Shown: in pieces, positions 1-13,600 of the stretch
How the letters are laid out: the number at the start of each line of letters is the position of its first letter
Position numbering within the stretch: position 1 is the stretch's first letter
Notes under the pieces: model-generated
The model's input: the letters and a program-made list of their open reading frames with translations, nothing else
Told to the model about the DNA's origin: nothing
The model's database searches: none
From: Megalopta genalis
Lineage: Eukaryota > Arthropoda > Insecta > Hymenoptera > Halictidae
Assembly (NCBI RefSeq): GCF_051020955.1
Contig: NW_027476264.1
Location: 1-64,000 of the forward strand
Direction: 5' to 3'
DNA length: 64,000 bases
Program-made: the position numbers and the translations under genes

Positions 1-1740
1 AAATGATTTAGCTTCAAATGAATGCGAAGTAGAAGGCTTAGCTTCAAATCCATGCAACACAAATGCTTTAGCTACAAATACTTGTGATATACATTATTTA
101 GCTACAACTACATGCGAAACAAACGAGTTAGCTTCAAATACATGCGATACACATGATTTAGCTTCAAATAAATGCGATGTAGAAGGTTTAGCTTCAAATC
201 CATAGGACACACATGATTTAGATTCAAATCAATTCGAAGGACAAGGCTTAGATTCAAATCCATGCGAAACAAATGATTTAGCTTCAAATGAATGCGAAGT
301 AGAAGGCTTGGCTTCAAATCCATGCAAAACAAATGGTTTAGCTTCAAATACTTGTGATATACATTATTTAGCTACAACTGCATGCGAAACGAACGAGTTA
401 GCTTCAAATCCATGCGATACACATGATTTAGCTTCAAATCAATGCGATGTGGAAGGTTTAGCTTCAAATCCATGCGATACACAAGATTTAGATTCAAATC
501 AATGCGATGTAGTAGGTTCAGCATCAAATCCATGCGACACATATGATTTAGCTTCAAATACTTGCGATATAAGTGATATAGCTTCAAAAGCTGTAGGAAC
601 AAACGAGGTAGCTTCAATTCCATGCGAGACACATGATTTAGCTTCAAATGAATGCGAAGTAGAAGGCTTAGCTTAAAATCCATGCGAATCACATGGTTTA
701 GCTTCAAATACTTGTGATATACGTTATTTAGATTTAACTGCATGCGCAACGAACGAGTTAGCTTCAAATCCATGCGAAACACATGATTTAGCTTCAATTG
801 AATGCGAAGTAGAAGGCTTAGCTTCAAATCCATGCAAAACAAATGGTTTAGCTACAAATACTTGTGATATACATTATTTAGCTACAACTACATACGAAAA
901 AAAAGAGTTAGCTTCAAATCCATGCGATACACATGATTTAGCTTCAAATCAATGCGATGTAGAAGGTTTAGCTTCAAATCCACGCGAAACAAATGATTTA
1001 GCTTCAACACTTTGGGTATAAGTGATGTAGGTTCAACTGCAGGCGAGACGAATGAGTTAGCTTCAAATCCATGCGAAACACATGATTTAGCTGCAAATCG
1101 ATGCGATGTAGAAGGCGTAGCTTCAAATCCATGCGAAACAGATGGTTTAGCTACAAATACTTGTGATATACATTATTTAGATACAACTGCATGCGAAACT
1201 AACGAGTTAGCTTCAAATCCATGCGATACACATGATTTAGCTTCAAATCAATGTGATGTAGAAGGTTTAGCTTAAAATCCATGCGATACACAAGATTTAG
1301 CTTCAAATCAATGCGATGTAGTAGGTTCAGCTTCAAATCCATGCGACACATATGATTTAGCTTCAAATACTTGCGATATAAGTGATATAGCTTCAAAAGC
1401 TGTAGGAACAAACGAGGTAGCTTCAAATCCATGCGAAACACATGATTCAGCTGCAAATCAAGGCGATGTAGAAGGTTTAGCTTCAAATCCATGCGAAACA
1501 CATGATTTAGCTGCAAATCAATGCGATGTAGATGGTATAGCTTCAAATCAACGCGAAACAAATGATTTAGCTTCAAACACTTGGGATATAATTGATATAG
1601 CTTCAAATACAGGCGAAACAAACGAGTTAGCTTCAAATCCATGCGAAACGTACGATTTAGCTTCAAACCAATGCGATGTAGAAGGTTTAGCTTCAAATCG
1701 AAGCGAAACACATGATTTAGCTTCAAATACTTGCGATATA
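1..1740 (+). repeat. Mixed-monomer segment before the 5.3-kb HOR
   Basis: Ordinary monomers occur in mixed order. The 30-bp lattice slips by one base at about 1005-1023, where CTTCAACACTTTGGG has lost a base relative to the usual CTTCAAACACTTGGGG. Bases 1199-1500 match 6657-6958 (offset 5,458), so this segment includes a fragment of the neighbouring HOR that is 150 bp out of register because 1505-1740 carries five extra or replaced monomers. In-frame stops in the decapeptide frame occur, for example TAG at about 203 and TAA at about 674. Confidence 0.85.
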
Positions 1741-3440
1741 AGTGATACAGCTTCAAATGCAGGGGAAACAAACGAGTTAGATTCAAATCCATGCAAAACA
1801 CATGATTAAGCTTCAAATCAATGCGATGTAGAAGGCTTAGCTTCAAATCCATGCGAAACACATGATTTAGCTTCAAATCAACTCGAAGTACAAGGCTCAG
1901 ATTCAAATCCATGCGAAACACATGATTTAGCTGCAAATCAATGCGATGTAGAAGGTTTAGCTTCAAATCCATGCCAAACACATGATTTAGAATCAAATCC
2001 ATGGGATGTAGAAGGTTTGGCTTCAAATCCATGCGAAACACATTATTTATCTGCAAATCAGTGCGAAGTAGAAGGCTCGGGTTCAAATCAATGCGATTCA
2101 AATGGTTCATCTTCAAATACTTGTGAAAGACATGATTTAGCTTCAACTGCAAGCGAAACTCATGATTTAGCTTCAAATCAATGCGATGTAGAAGGTTTAG
2201 CTTCAAATCCATGCGAAACAAATGGATTAGCTACAAGTACTTGTGATATACATTATTTAGCTACAACTCTAAGCGAAACGAACGAGTTAGCTTCAAATCC
2301 ATGCGAAACAAATGATTTAGCTTCAAATGAATGCGAAGTAGAAGGCTTAGCTTCAAATCCATGCAAAACAAATGATTTAGCTACAAATACTTGTGATATA
2401 CATCATTTAGCTACAACTGCATGCTAAACGGACGAGTTAGCTTCAAATCCATGCGATACACATGATTTAGATTCAAATCAATGCGATGTAGAAGGTTTAG
2501 CTACAAATCCATGCCATACACAAGATTTAGCTTCAAATCAATTCGAAGCAAAAGGCTTAGGTTCAAATCCATGCGAAACAAATGATTTAGCTTCAAATGA
2601 ATGCGAAGTAGAAGGCTTAGCTTCAAATCCATGCAAAACAAATGGTTTAGCTACAAATACTTGTGATACACATCATTTAGCTACAACTGCATGCTAAACG
2701 GACGAGTTAGCTTCAAATCCTTGCGATTCACATGATTTAGCTTCAAATCCATGGGATGTAGAAGGTTTAGCTTCAAATCCATGCGATACAAAAGATTTAG
2801 CTTCAAATCAATGCGAAGTAGAAGGTTTAGCTTCAAATCAATAGAATATAGAAGGTTTAGCTTCAAATCAATGCGATGTAGAAGGTTTAGATTCAAATCC
2901 ATACGAAACACATGATTTAGCTTCAAATCAATTCGAAGGGCAAGGCTTAGATTCAAATCCATGCGAAACAAATGATTTAGCTTCAGATGAATGCGAAGTA
3001 GAAGGCTCAGCTTCAAATCCATGCGGCACACATGATTTAGCTTTAAATACTTGCGATATAAGTGACATAGTTTCAAATGGAGGCGAAACGAACGAGTTAG
3101 CTTCAAATCTATGCGAAACACATGATTTAGCTGCAAATCAATGTGATGTAGAAGGTTTAGCTTCAAATCCATGCGATACACAAGATTTAGCTTCAAATCA
3201 ATGCGATGTAGAAGGTTCAGCTTCAAACCCATGCGACACATATGATTTGGCTTCAAATACTTGCGATATAAGTGATATAGCTTCAAAAGCTGGAGGAACA
3301 AACGAGGAGGCTTCAATTCCAAGCGAAACAAATGATTTAGCTTCAAATCAATGCGAAGTAGAAGGCGTAGCTTCAAATCCATGCGAAACAAATGGTTTAG
3401 CTACAAATACTTGTGATATAGATTATTTAGCTACAACTGC

Positions 3441-5119
3441 ATGCGAAACACACGATTTATCTTCAAATCAATGCGATGTAGAAGGTTTAGCTTCAAATCC
3501 ATGCGATACACAAGATTTAGCTTCAAATGAATGCGATGTAGTAGGTTCAGCTTCAAATCCATGCGACACATATGATTTAGCTTCAAATACTTGCGATATA
3601 AGTGATATAGCTTCAAAAGCTGTGGGAACAAACGAGGTAGCTTCAAATCCATGCGAAACACATGATTCAGCTGCAAATCAATGCGATGTAGAAGGTTTAG
3701 CTACAAAACAATAAGAGGTAGAAGGTTTAGCTTCAAATCAATAGAATGTAGAAGGTTTAGCTTCAAATCAATGCGATGTAGAATGTTTAGCTTCAAATCC
3801 ATACGAAACACATGATTTAGCTTCAAATCAATTCGAAGGAGAAGGCTTAGATTCAAATCCATGCGAAACAAATGATTTAGCTTCAAATCAATGCGATGTA
3901 GAAGGTTTAGCTTCAAATCCATGCGAAACACACGATTTATCTTCAAATCAATGCGATGTAGAAGGTTTGCTTAAAATCTATAACAGGTAGATGGTTTAGC
4001 TTCAAATCAATGGAATATAGAAGGTTTAGCTTCAAATAAATGCGATGTAGAAGGTTTAGCTTCAAATCCATGCGATACACAAGATTTAGCTTCAAATCAA
4101 TGCGATGTATTAGGTTCAGCTTCAAATCCATGCGACACATATGATTTAGCTTCAAATACTTGTGATATAAGTGATATAGCTTCAAAAGCTGTAGGAACAA
4201 ACGAGGTAGCTTCAATTCCATGCGAAACACATGATTTAGCTTCAAATCAATTCGAAGGGCAAGGCTTAGATTCAAATCCATGCGAAAGAAATGATTTAGC
4301 TTCAGATGAATGCGATGTAGTAGGTTCAGCTTCAAATCCATGCGATACATATGATTTAGCTTCAAATACTTGCGATATAAGTGATATAGCTTCAAAAGCT
4401 GTAGGAACAAACGAGGTAGCTTCAAATCCATGCGAAACACATGATTCAGCTGCAAATCAATGCGATGTAGAAGGTTCAGCTTCAAATCCATGCGACACAT
4501 ATGATTTAGCATCAAATACTTGCGATATAAGTGATATAGCTTCAAAAGCTGTAGGAACAAACGAGGTAGCTTCAAATCCATGCGATACACATGATTCAGC
4601 TTCAAATCAATGCGATGTAGAAGGTTTAGCTTCAAATCCATGCCATACTCAAGATTTAGCTTCCAATCATTGCGATGTAGAAGGTTTAGCTTCAAATCCA
4701 TGCGATACACAAGATTTAGCTTCAAATCAATGCGATGTAGAAGGTTCAGCTTCAAACCCATGCGACACATTTGATTTAGCTTCAAATACTTGCGATATAA
4801 GTGATATAGCTTCAAAAGCTGGAGGAACAAACGAGGAGGCTTCAATTCCATGCGAAACAAATGATTTAGCTTCAAATCAATGCGAAGTAGAAGGCTTAGC
4901 TTCAAATCCATGCGAAACAAATGGTTTAGCTACAAATACTTGTGATATAGATTATTTAGCTACAACTGCATGCGAAACTAACGAGTTAGCTTCAAATCCA
5001 TGCGATACACATGATTTAGCTTCAAATCAATTCGAAGGAGAAGGCTTAGATTCAAATCCATGCGAAACAAATGATTTAGCTTCAAATCAATGCGATGTAG
5101 AAGGTTTAGCTTCAAATCC
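3441..5119 (+). repeat. 1,679-bp nested duplication, copy a in HOR 1
   Basis: Bases from about 3441 recur at +1,679 bp (56 monomers minus one base). The one-base deletion at GTTTGCTT, 3965, explains the loss of one base per unit. The block includes monomers with in-frame TAA and TAG stops near 3711-3743, repeated at 5390-5422. Confidence 0.9.
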
Positions 5120-6708
5120 ATGCGAAACACACGATTTATATTCAAATCAATGCGATGTAGAAGGTTTAGCTTCAAATCCATGCGATACACAAGATTTAGC
5201 TTCAAATGAATGCGATGTAGTAGGTTCAGCTTCAAATCCATGCGACACATATGATTTAGCTTCAAATACTTGCGATATAAGTGATATAGCTTCAAAAGCT
5301 GTGGGAACAAACGAGGTAGCTTCAAATCCATGCGAAACACATGATTCAGCTGCAAATCAATGCGATGTAGAAGGTTTAGCTACAAAACAATAAGAGGTAG
5401 AAGGTTTAGCTTCAAATCAATAGAATGTAGAAGGTTTAGCTTCAAATCAATGCGATGTAGAATGTTTAGCTTCAAATCCATACGAAACACATGATTTAGC
5501 TTCAAATCAATTCGAAGGAGAAGGCTTAGATTCAAATCCATGCGAAACAAATGATTTAGCTTCAAATCAATGCGATGTAGAAGGTTTAGCTTCAAATCCA
5601 TGCGAAACACACGATTTATCTTCAAATCAATGCGATGTAGAAGGTTTGCTTAAAATCTATAACAGGTAGATGGTTTAGCTTCAAATCAATGGAATATAGA
5701 AGGTTTAGCTTCAAATAAATGCGATGTAGAAGGTTTAGCTTCAAATCCATGCGATACACAAGATTTAGCTTCAAATCAATGCGATGTATTAGGTTCAGCT
5801 TCAAATCCATGCGACACATATGATTTAGCTTCAAATACTTGTGATATAAGTGATATAGCTTCAAAAGCTGTAGGAACAAACGAGGTAGCTTCAATTCCAT
5901 GCGAAACACATGATTTAGCTTCAAATCAATTCGAAGGGCAAGGCTTAGATTCAAATCCATGCGAAAGAAATGATTTAGCTTCAGATGAATGCGATGTAGT
6001 AGGTTCAGCTTCAAATCCATGCGATACATATGATTTAGCTTCAAATACTTGCGATATAAGTGATATAGCTTCAAAAGCTGTAGGAACAAACGAGGTAGCT
6101 TCAAATCCATGCGAAACACATGATTCAGCTGCAAATCAATGCGATGTAGAAGGTTCAGCTTCAAATCCATGCGACACATATGATTTAGCATCAAATACTT
6201 GCGATATAAGTGATATAGCTTCAAAAGCTGTAGGAACAAACGAGGTAGCTTCAAATCCATGCGATACACATGATTCAGCTTCAAATCAATGCGATGTAGA
6301 AGGTTTAGCTTCAAATCCATGCCATACTCAAGATTTAGCTTCCAATCATTGCGATGTAGAAGGTTTAGCTTCAAATCCATGCGATACACAAGATTTAGCT
6401 TCAAATCAATGCGATGTAGAAGGTTCAGCTTCAAACCCATGCGACACATTTGATTTAGCTTCAAATACTTGCGATATAAGTGATATAGCTTCAAAAGCTG
6501 GAGGAACAAACGAGGAGGCTTCAATTCCATGCGAAACAAATGATTTAGCTTCAAATCAATGCGAAGTAGAAGGCTTAGCTTCAAATCCATGCGAAACAAA
6601 TGGTTTAGCTACAAATACTTGTGATATAGATTATTTAGCTACAACTGCATGCGAAACTAACGAGTTAGCTTCAAATCCATGCGATACACATGATTTAGCT
6701 TCAAATCA
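5120..6708 (+). repeat. 1,679-bp nested duplication, copy b in HOR 1
   Basis: This is the tandem partner of 3441-5119. It ends where the monomer after the GAAACTAACGAG block switches from CAATTCGAAG (copy a, about 5030) to CAATGCGATG (copy b, about 6709). Visible identity is close to complete apart from a substitution at 5140. Confidence 0.88.
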
Positions 6709-8748
6709 ATGCGATGTGGAAGGTTTAGCTTAAAATCCATGCGATACACAAGATTTAGCTTCAAATCAATGCGATGTAGTAGGTTCAGCTTCAAATCCAT
6801 GCGACACATATGATTTAGCTTCAAATACTTGCGATATAAGTGATATAGCTTCAAAAGCTGTAGGAACAAACGAGGTAGCTTCAAATCCATGCGAAACACA
6901 TGATTCAGCTGCAAATCAAGGCGATGTAGAAGGTTTAGCTTCAAATCCATGCGAAACACATGATTTAGCAGCAAATCAACTCGAAGTACAAGGCTTAGAT
7001 TCAAATCCATGCGACACAAATGACTTAGCTTCAGATACTTGCGATATAAGTGATACAGCTTCAAATGCAGGGGAAACAAACGAGTTTGATTCAAATCCAT
7101 GCAAAACACATGATTAAGCTTCAAATCAATGCGATGTAGAAGGCTTAGCTTCAAATCCATGCGAAACACATGATTTAGCTTCAAATCAACTCGAAGTACA
7201 AGGCTCAGATTCAAATCCATGCGAAACACATGATTTAGCTGCAAATCAATGCGATGTAGAAGGTTTAGCTTCAAATCCATGCCAAACACATGATTTAGAA
7301 TCAAATCCATGGGATGTAGAAGGTTTGGCTTCAAATCCATGCGAAACACATTATTTATCTGCAAATCAGTGCGAAGTAGAAGGCTCGGGTTCAAATCAAT
7401 GCGATTCAAATGGTTCATCTTCAAATACTTGTGAAAGACATGATTTAGCTTCAACTGCAAGCGAAACTCATGATTTAGCTTCAAATCAATGCGATGTAGA
7501 AGGTTTAGCTTCAAATCCATGCGAAACAAATGGATTAGCTACAAGTACTTGTGATATACATTATTTAGCTACAACTCTAAGCGAAACGAACGAGTTAGCT
7601 TCAAATCCATGCGAAACAAATGATTTAGCTTCAAATGAATGCGAAGTAGAAGGCTTAGCTTCAAATCCATGCAAAACAAATGATTTAGCTACAAATACTT
7701 GTGATATACATCATTTAGCTACAACTGCATGCTAAACGGACGAGTTAGCTTCAAATCCATGCGATACACATGATTTAGATTCAAATCAATGCGATGTAGA
7801 AGGTTTAGCTACAAATCCATGCCATACACAAGATTTAGCTTCAAATCAATTCGAAGCAAAAGGCTTAGGTTCAAATCCATGCGAAACAAATGATTTAGCT
7901 TCAAATGAATGCGAAGTAGAAGGCTTAGCTTCAAATCCATGCAAAACAAATGGTTTAGCTACAAATACTTGTGATACACATCATTTAGCTACAACTGCAT
8001 GCTAAACGGACGAGTTAGCTTCAAATCCTTGCGATTCACATGATTTAGCTTCAAATCCATGGGATGTAGAAGGTTTAGCTTCAAATCCATGCGATACAAA
8101 AGATTTAGCTTCAAATCAATGCGAAGTAGAAGGTTTAGCTTCAAATCAATAGAATATAGAAGGTTTAGCTTCAAATCAATGCGATGTAGAAGGTTTAGAT
8201 TCAAATCCATACGAAACACATGATTTAGCTTCAAATCAATTCGAAGGGCAAGGCTTAGATTCAAATCCATGCGAAACAAATGATTTAGCTTCAGATGAAT
8301 GCGAAGTAGAAGGCTCAGCTTCAAATCCATGCGGCACACATGATTTAGCTTTAAATACTTGCGATATAAGTGACATAGTTTCAAATGGAGGCGAAACGAA
8401 CGAGTTAGCTTCAAATCTATGCGAAACACATGATTTAGCTGCAAATCAATGTGATGTAGAAGGTTTAGCTTCAAATCCATGCGATACACAAGATTTAGCT
8501 TCAAATCAATGCGATGTAGAAGGTTCAGCTTCAAACCCATGCGACACATATGATTTGGCTTCAAATACTTGCGATATAAGTGATATAGCTTCAAAAGCTG
8601 GAGGAACAAACGAGGAGGCTTCAATTCCAAGCGAAACAAATGATTTAGCTTCAAATCAATGCGAAGTAGAAGGCGTAGCTTCAAATCCATGCGAAACAAA
8701 TGGTTTAGCTACAAATACTTGTGATATAGATTATTTAGCTACAACTGC

Positions 8749-10427
8749 ATGCGAAACACACGATTTATCTTCAAATCAATGCGATGTAGAAGGTTTAGCT
8801 TCAAATCCATGCGATACACAAGATTTAGCTTCAAATGAATGCGATGTAGTAGGTTCAGCTTCAAATCCATGCGACACATATGATTTAGCTTCAAATACTT
8901 GCGATATAAGTGATATAGCTTCAAAAGCTGTGGGAACAAACGAGGTAGCTTCAAATCCATGCGAAACACATGATTCAGCTGCAAATCAATGCGATGTAGA
9001 AGGTTTAGCTACAAAACAATAAGAGGTAGAAGGTTTAGCTTCAAATCAATAGAATGTAGAAGGTTTAGCTTCAAATCAATGCGATGTAGAATGTTTAGCT
9101 TCAAATCCATACGAAACACATGATTTAGCTTCAAATCAATTCGAAGGAGAAGGCTTAGATTCAAATCCATGCGAAACAAATGATTTAGCTTCAAATCAAT
9201 GCGATGTAGAAGGTTTAGCTTCAAATCCATGCGAAACACACGATTTATCTTCAAATCAATGCGATGTAGAAGGTTTGCTTAAAATCTATAACAGGTAGAT
9301 GGTTTAGCTTCAAATCAATGGAATATAGAAGGTTTAGCTTCAAATAAATGCGATGTAGAAGGTTTAGCTTCAAATCCATGCGATACACAAGATTTAGCTT
9401 CAAATCAATGCGATGTATTAGGTTCAGCTTCAAATCCATGCGACACATATGATTTAGCTTCAAATACTTGTGATATAAGTGATATAGCTTCAAAAGCTGT
9501 AGGAACAAACGAGGTAGCTTCAATTCCATGCGAAACACATGATTTAGCTTCAAATCAATTCGAAGGGCAAGGCTTAGATTCAAATCCATGCGAAAGAAAT
9601 GATTTAGCTTCAGATGAATGCGATGTAGTAGGTTCAGCTTCAAATCCATGCGATACATATGATTTAGCTTCAAATACTTGCGATATAAGTGATATAGCTT
9701 CAAAAGCTGTAGGAACAAACGAGGTAGCTTCAAATCCATGCGAAACACATGATTCAGCTGCAAATCAATGCGATGTAGAAGGTTCAGCTTCAAATCCATG
9801 CGACACATATGATTTAGCATCAAATACTTGCGATATAAGTGATATAGCTTCAAAAGCTGTAGGAACAAACGAGGTAGCTTCAAATCCATGCGATACACAT
9901 GATTCAGCTTCAAATCAATGCGATGTAGAAGGTTTAGCTTCAAATCCATGCCATACTCAAGATTTAGCTTCCAATCATTGCGATGTAGAAGGTTTAGCTT
10001 CAAATCCATGCGATACACAAGATTTAGCTTCAAATCAATGCGATGTAGAAGGTTCAGCTTCAAACCCATGCGACACATTTGATTTAGCTTCAAATACTTG
10101 CGATATAAGTGATATAGCTTCAAAAGCTGGAGGAACAAACGAGGAGGCTTCAATTCCATGCGAAACAAATGATTTAGCTTCAAATCAATGCGAAGTAGAA
10201 GGCTTAGCTTCAAATCCATGCGAAACAAATGGTTTAGCTACAAATACTTGTGATATAGATTATTTAGCTACAACTGCATGCGAAACTAACGAGTTAGCTT
10301 CAAATCCATGCGATACACATGATTTAGCTTCAAATCAATTCGAAGGAGAAGGCTTAGATTCAAATCCATGCGAAACAAATGATTTAGCTTCAAATCAATG
10401 CGATGTAGAAGGTTTAGCTTCAAATCC
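8749..10427 (+). repeat. 1,679-bp nested duplication, copy a in HOR 2
   Basis: This is the same internal unit as 3441-5119, displaced by 5,308 bp. Its presence in both 5.3-kb copies shows that the 1.68-kb duplication happened before the 5.3-kb duplication. Confidence 0.9.
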
Positions 10428-12016
10428 ATGCGAAACACACGATTTATCTTCAAATCAATGCGATGTAGAAGGTTTAGCTTCAAATCCATGCGATACACAA
10501 GATTTAGCTTCAAATGAATGCGATGTAGTAGGTTCAGCTTCAAATCCATGCGACACATATGATTTAGCTTCAAATACTTGCGATATAAGTGATATAGCTT
10601 CAAAAGCTGTGGGAACAAACGAGGTAGCTTCAAATCCATGCGAAACACATGATTCAGCTGCAAATCAATGCGATGTAGAAGGTTTAGCTACAAAACAATA
10701 AGAGGTAGAAGGTTTAGCTTCAAATCAATAGAATGTAGAAGGTTTAGCTTCAAATCAATGCGATGTAGAATGTTTAGCTTCAAATCCATACGAAACACAT
10801 GATTTAGCTTCAAATCAATTCGAAGGAGAAGGCTTAGATTCAAATCCATGCGAAACAAATGATTTAGCTTCAAATCAATGCGATGTAGAAGGTTTAGCTT
10901 CAAATCCATGCGAAACACACGATTTATCTTCAAATCAATGCGATGTAGAAGGTTTGCTTAAAATCTATAACAGGTAGATGGTTTAGCTTCAAATCAATGG
11001 AATATAGAAGGTTTAGCTTCAAATAAATGCGATGTAGAAGGTTTAGCTTCAAATCCATGCGATACACAAGATTTAGCTTCAAATCAATGCGATGTATTAG
11101 GTTCAGCTTCAAATCCATGCGACACATATGATTTAGCTTCAAATACTTGTGATATAAGTGATATAGCTTCAAAAGCTGTAGGAACAAACGAGGTAGCTTC
11201 AATTCCATGCGAAACACATGATTTAGCTTCAAATCAATTCGAAGGGCAAGGCTTAGATTCAAATCCATGCGAAAGAAATGATTTAGCTTCAGATGAATGC
11301 GATGTAGTAGGTTCAGCTTCAAATCCATGCGATACATATGATTTAGCTTCAAATACTTGCGATATAAGTGATATAGCTTCAAAAGCTGTAGGAACAAACG
11401 AGGTAGCTTCAAATCCATGCGAAACACATGATTCAGCTGCAAATCAATGCGATGTAGAAGGTTCAGCTTCAAATCCATGCGACACATATGATTTAGCATC
11501 AAATACTTGCGATATAAGTGATATAGCTTCAAAAGCTGTAGGAACAAACGAGGTAGCTTCAAATCCATGCGATACACATGATTCAGCTTCAAATCAATGC
11601 GATGTAGAAGGTTTAGCTTCAAATCCATGCCATACTCAAGATTTAGCTTCCAATCATTGCGATGTAGAAGGTTTAGCTTCAAATCCATGCGATACACAAG
11701 ATTTAGCTTCAAATCAATGCGATGTAGAAGGTTCAGCTTCAAACCCATGCGACACATTTGATTTAGCTTCAAATACTTGCGATATAAGTGATATAGCTTC
11801 AAAAGCTGGAGGAACAAACGAGGAGGCTTCAATTCCATGCGAAACAAATGATTTAGCTTCAAATCAATGCGAAGTAGAAGGCTTAGCTTCAAATCCATGC
11901 GAAACAAATGGTTTAGCTACAAATACTTGTGATATAGATTATTTAGCTACAACTGCATGCGAAACTAACGAGTTAGCTTCAAATCCATGCGATACACATG
12001 ATTTAGCTTCAAATCA
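10428..12016 (+). repeat. 1,679-bp nested duplication, copy b in HOR 2
   Basis: This is the counterpart of 5120-6708 at +5,308 bp and the tandem partner of 8749-10427. It contains the deletion monomer GTTTGCTT at 10952. Confidence 0.88.
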
Positions 12017-12356
12017 ATGCGATGTGGAAGGTTTAGCTTAAAATCCATGCGATACACAAGATTTAGCTTCAAATCAATGCGATGTAGTAGGTTCAGCTTC
12101 AAATCCATGCGACACATATGATTTAGCTTCAAATACTTGCGATATAAGTGATATAGCTTCAAAAGCTGTAGGAACAAACGAGGTAGCTTCAAATCCATGC
12201 GAAACACATGATTCAGCTGCAAATCAAGGCGATGTAGAAGGTTTAGCTTCAAATCCATGCGAAACACATGATTTAGCAGCAAATCAACTCGAAGTACAAG
12301 GCTTAGATTCAAATCCATGCGACACAAATGACTTAGCTTCAGATACTTGCGATATA

Positions 12357-13600
12357 AGTGATACAGCTTCAAATGCAGGGGAAACAAACGAGTTTGATTC
12401 AAATCCATGCAAAACACATGATTAAGCTTCAAATCAATGCGATGTAGAAGGCTTAGCTTCAAATCCATGCGAAACACATGATTTAGCTTCAAATCAACTC
12501 GAAGTACAAGGCTCAGATTCAAATCCATGCGAAACACATGATTTAGCTGCAAATCAATGCGATGTAGAAGGTTTAGCTTCAAATCCATGCCAAACACATG
12601 ATTTAGAATCAAATCCATGGGATGTAGAAGGTTTGGCTTCAAATCCATGCGAAACACATTATTTATCTGCAAATCAGTGCGAAGTAGAAGGCTCGGGTTC
12701 AAATCAATGCGATTCAAATGGTTCATCTTCAAATACTTGTGAAAGACATGATTTAGCTTCAACTGCAAGCGAAACTCATGATTTAGCTTCAAATCAATGC
12801 GATGTAGAAGGTTTAGCTTCAAATCCATGCGAAACAAATGGATTAGCTACAAGTACTTGTGATATACATTATTTAGCTACAACTCTAAGCGAAACGAACG
12901 AGTTAGCTTCAAATCCATGCGAAACAAATGATTTAGCTTCAAATGAATGCGAAGTAGAAGGCTTAGCTTCAAATCCATGCAAAACAAATGATTTAGCTAC
13001 AAATACTTGTGATATACATCATTTAGCTACAACTGCATGCTAAACGGACGAGTTAGCTTCAAATCCATGCGATACACATGATTTAGATTCAAATCAATGC
13101 GATGTAGAAGGTTTAGCTACAAATCCATGCCATACACAAGATTTAGCTTCAAATCAATTCGAAGCAAAAGGCTTAGGTTCAAATCCATGCGAAACAAATG
13201 ATTTAGCTTCAAATGAATGCGAAGTAGAAGGCTTAGCTTCAAATCCATGCAAAACAAATGGTTTAGCTACAAATACTTGTGATACACATCATTTAGCTAC
13301 AACTGCATGCTAAACGGACGAGTTAGCTTCAAATCCTTGCGATTCACATGATTTAGCTTCAAATCCATGGGATGTAGAAGGTTTAGCTTCAAATCCATGC
13401 GATACAAAAGATTTAGCTTCAAATCAATGCGAAGTAGAAGGTTTAGCTTCAAATCAATAGAATATAGAAGGTTTAGCTTCAAATCAATGCGATGTAGAAG
13501 GTTTAGATTCAAATCCATACGAAACACATGATTTAGCTTCAAATCAATTCGAAGGGCAAGGCTTAGATTCAAATCCATGCGAAACAAATGATTTAGCTTC
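12357..13600 (+). repeat. 5,308-bp higher-order repeat, partial copy 3
   Basis: This matches the first 1.24 kb of the unit (compare 7049-8292) and then departs at about 13603. From there it continues with sequence matching 9181-9273 or equally 10861-10952, reaching the GTTTGCTT monomer at 13681. Relative to copy 2 this equals an internal deletion of 900 bp (30 monomers) or about 2.58 kb. Such an outcome is expected of unequal crossing-over between misaligned repeats. Confidence 0.9.

Larger units (their letters stand above)
1741..7048 (+). repeat. 5,308-bp higher-order repeat, copy 1
   Basis: This segment is repeated at a constant offset of 5,308 bp (177 monomers minus 2 bp) as 7049-12356. 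Landmarks with that offset include the GTTTGCTT one-base-deletion monomers at 3965 and 5644, which recur at 9273 and 10952, and the GGTTCAAATCC variant at 2560, which recurs at 7868. Only scattered substitutions were seen between copies, for example A at 5140 versus C at 10448, and A at 1779 versus T at 7087. The missing 2 bp relative to a multiple of 30 is accounted for by the two one-base-deletion monomers. Near-identity implies very recent duplication or homogenisation, or an assembly artefact. Confidence 0.93.
7049..12356 (+). repeat. 5,308-bp higher-order repeat, copy 2
   Basis: This is the second full copy of the unit at 1741-7048, in the same orientation and with no spacer. It carries the same internal 1,679-bp duplication, the same stop-bearing monomers and the same lattice slips. 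Its start follows the end of copy 1 directly, so the two form a head-to-tail tandem. Confidence 0.93.

Noticed and set aside
2540..2600. tRNA gene around GGTTCAAATCC
   Set aside because: No acceptor or anticodon stems could be formed from the flanking monomers, and the motif is a one-base variant of the standard repeat.
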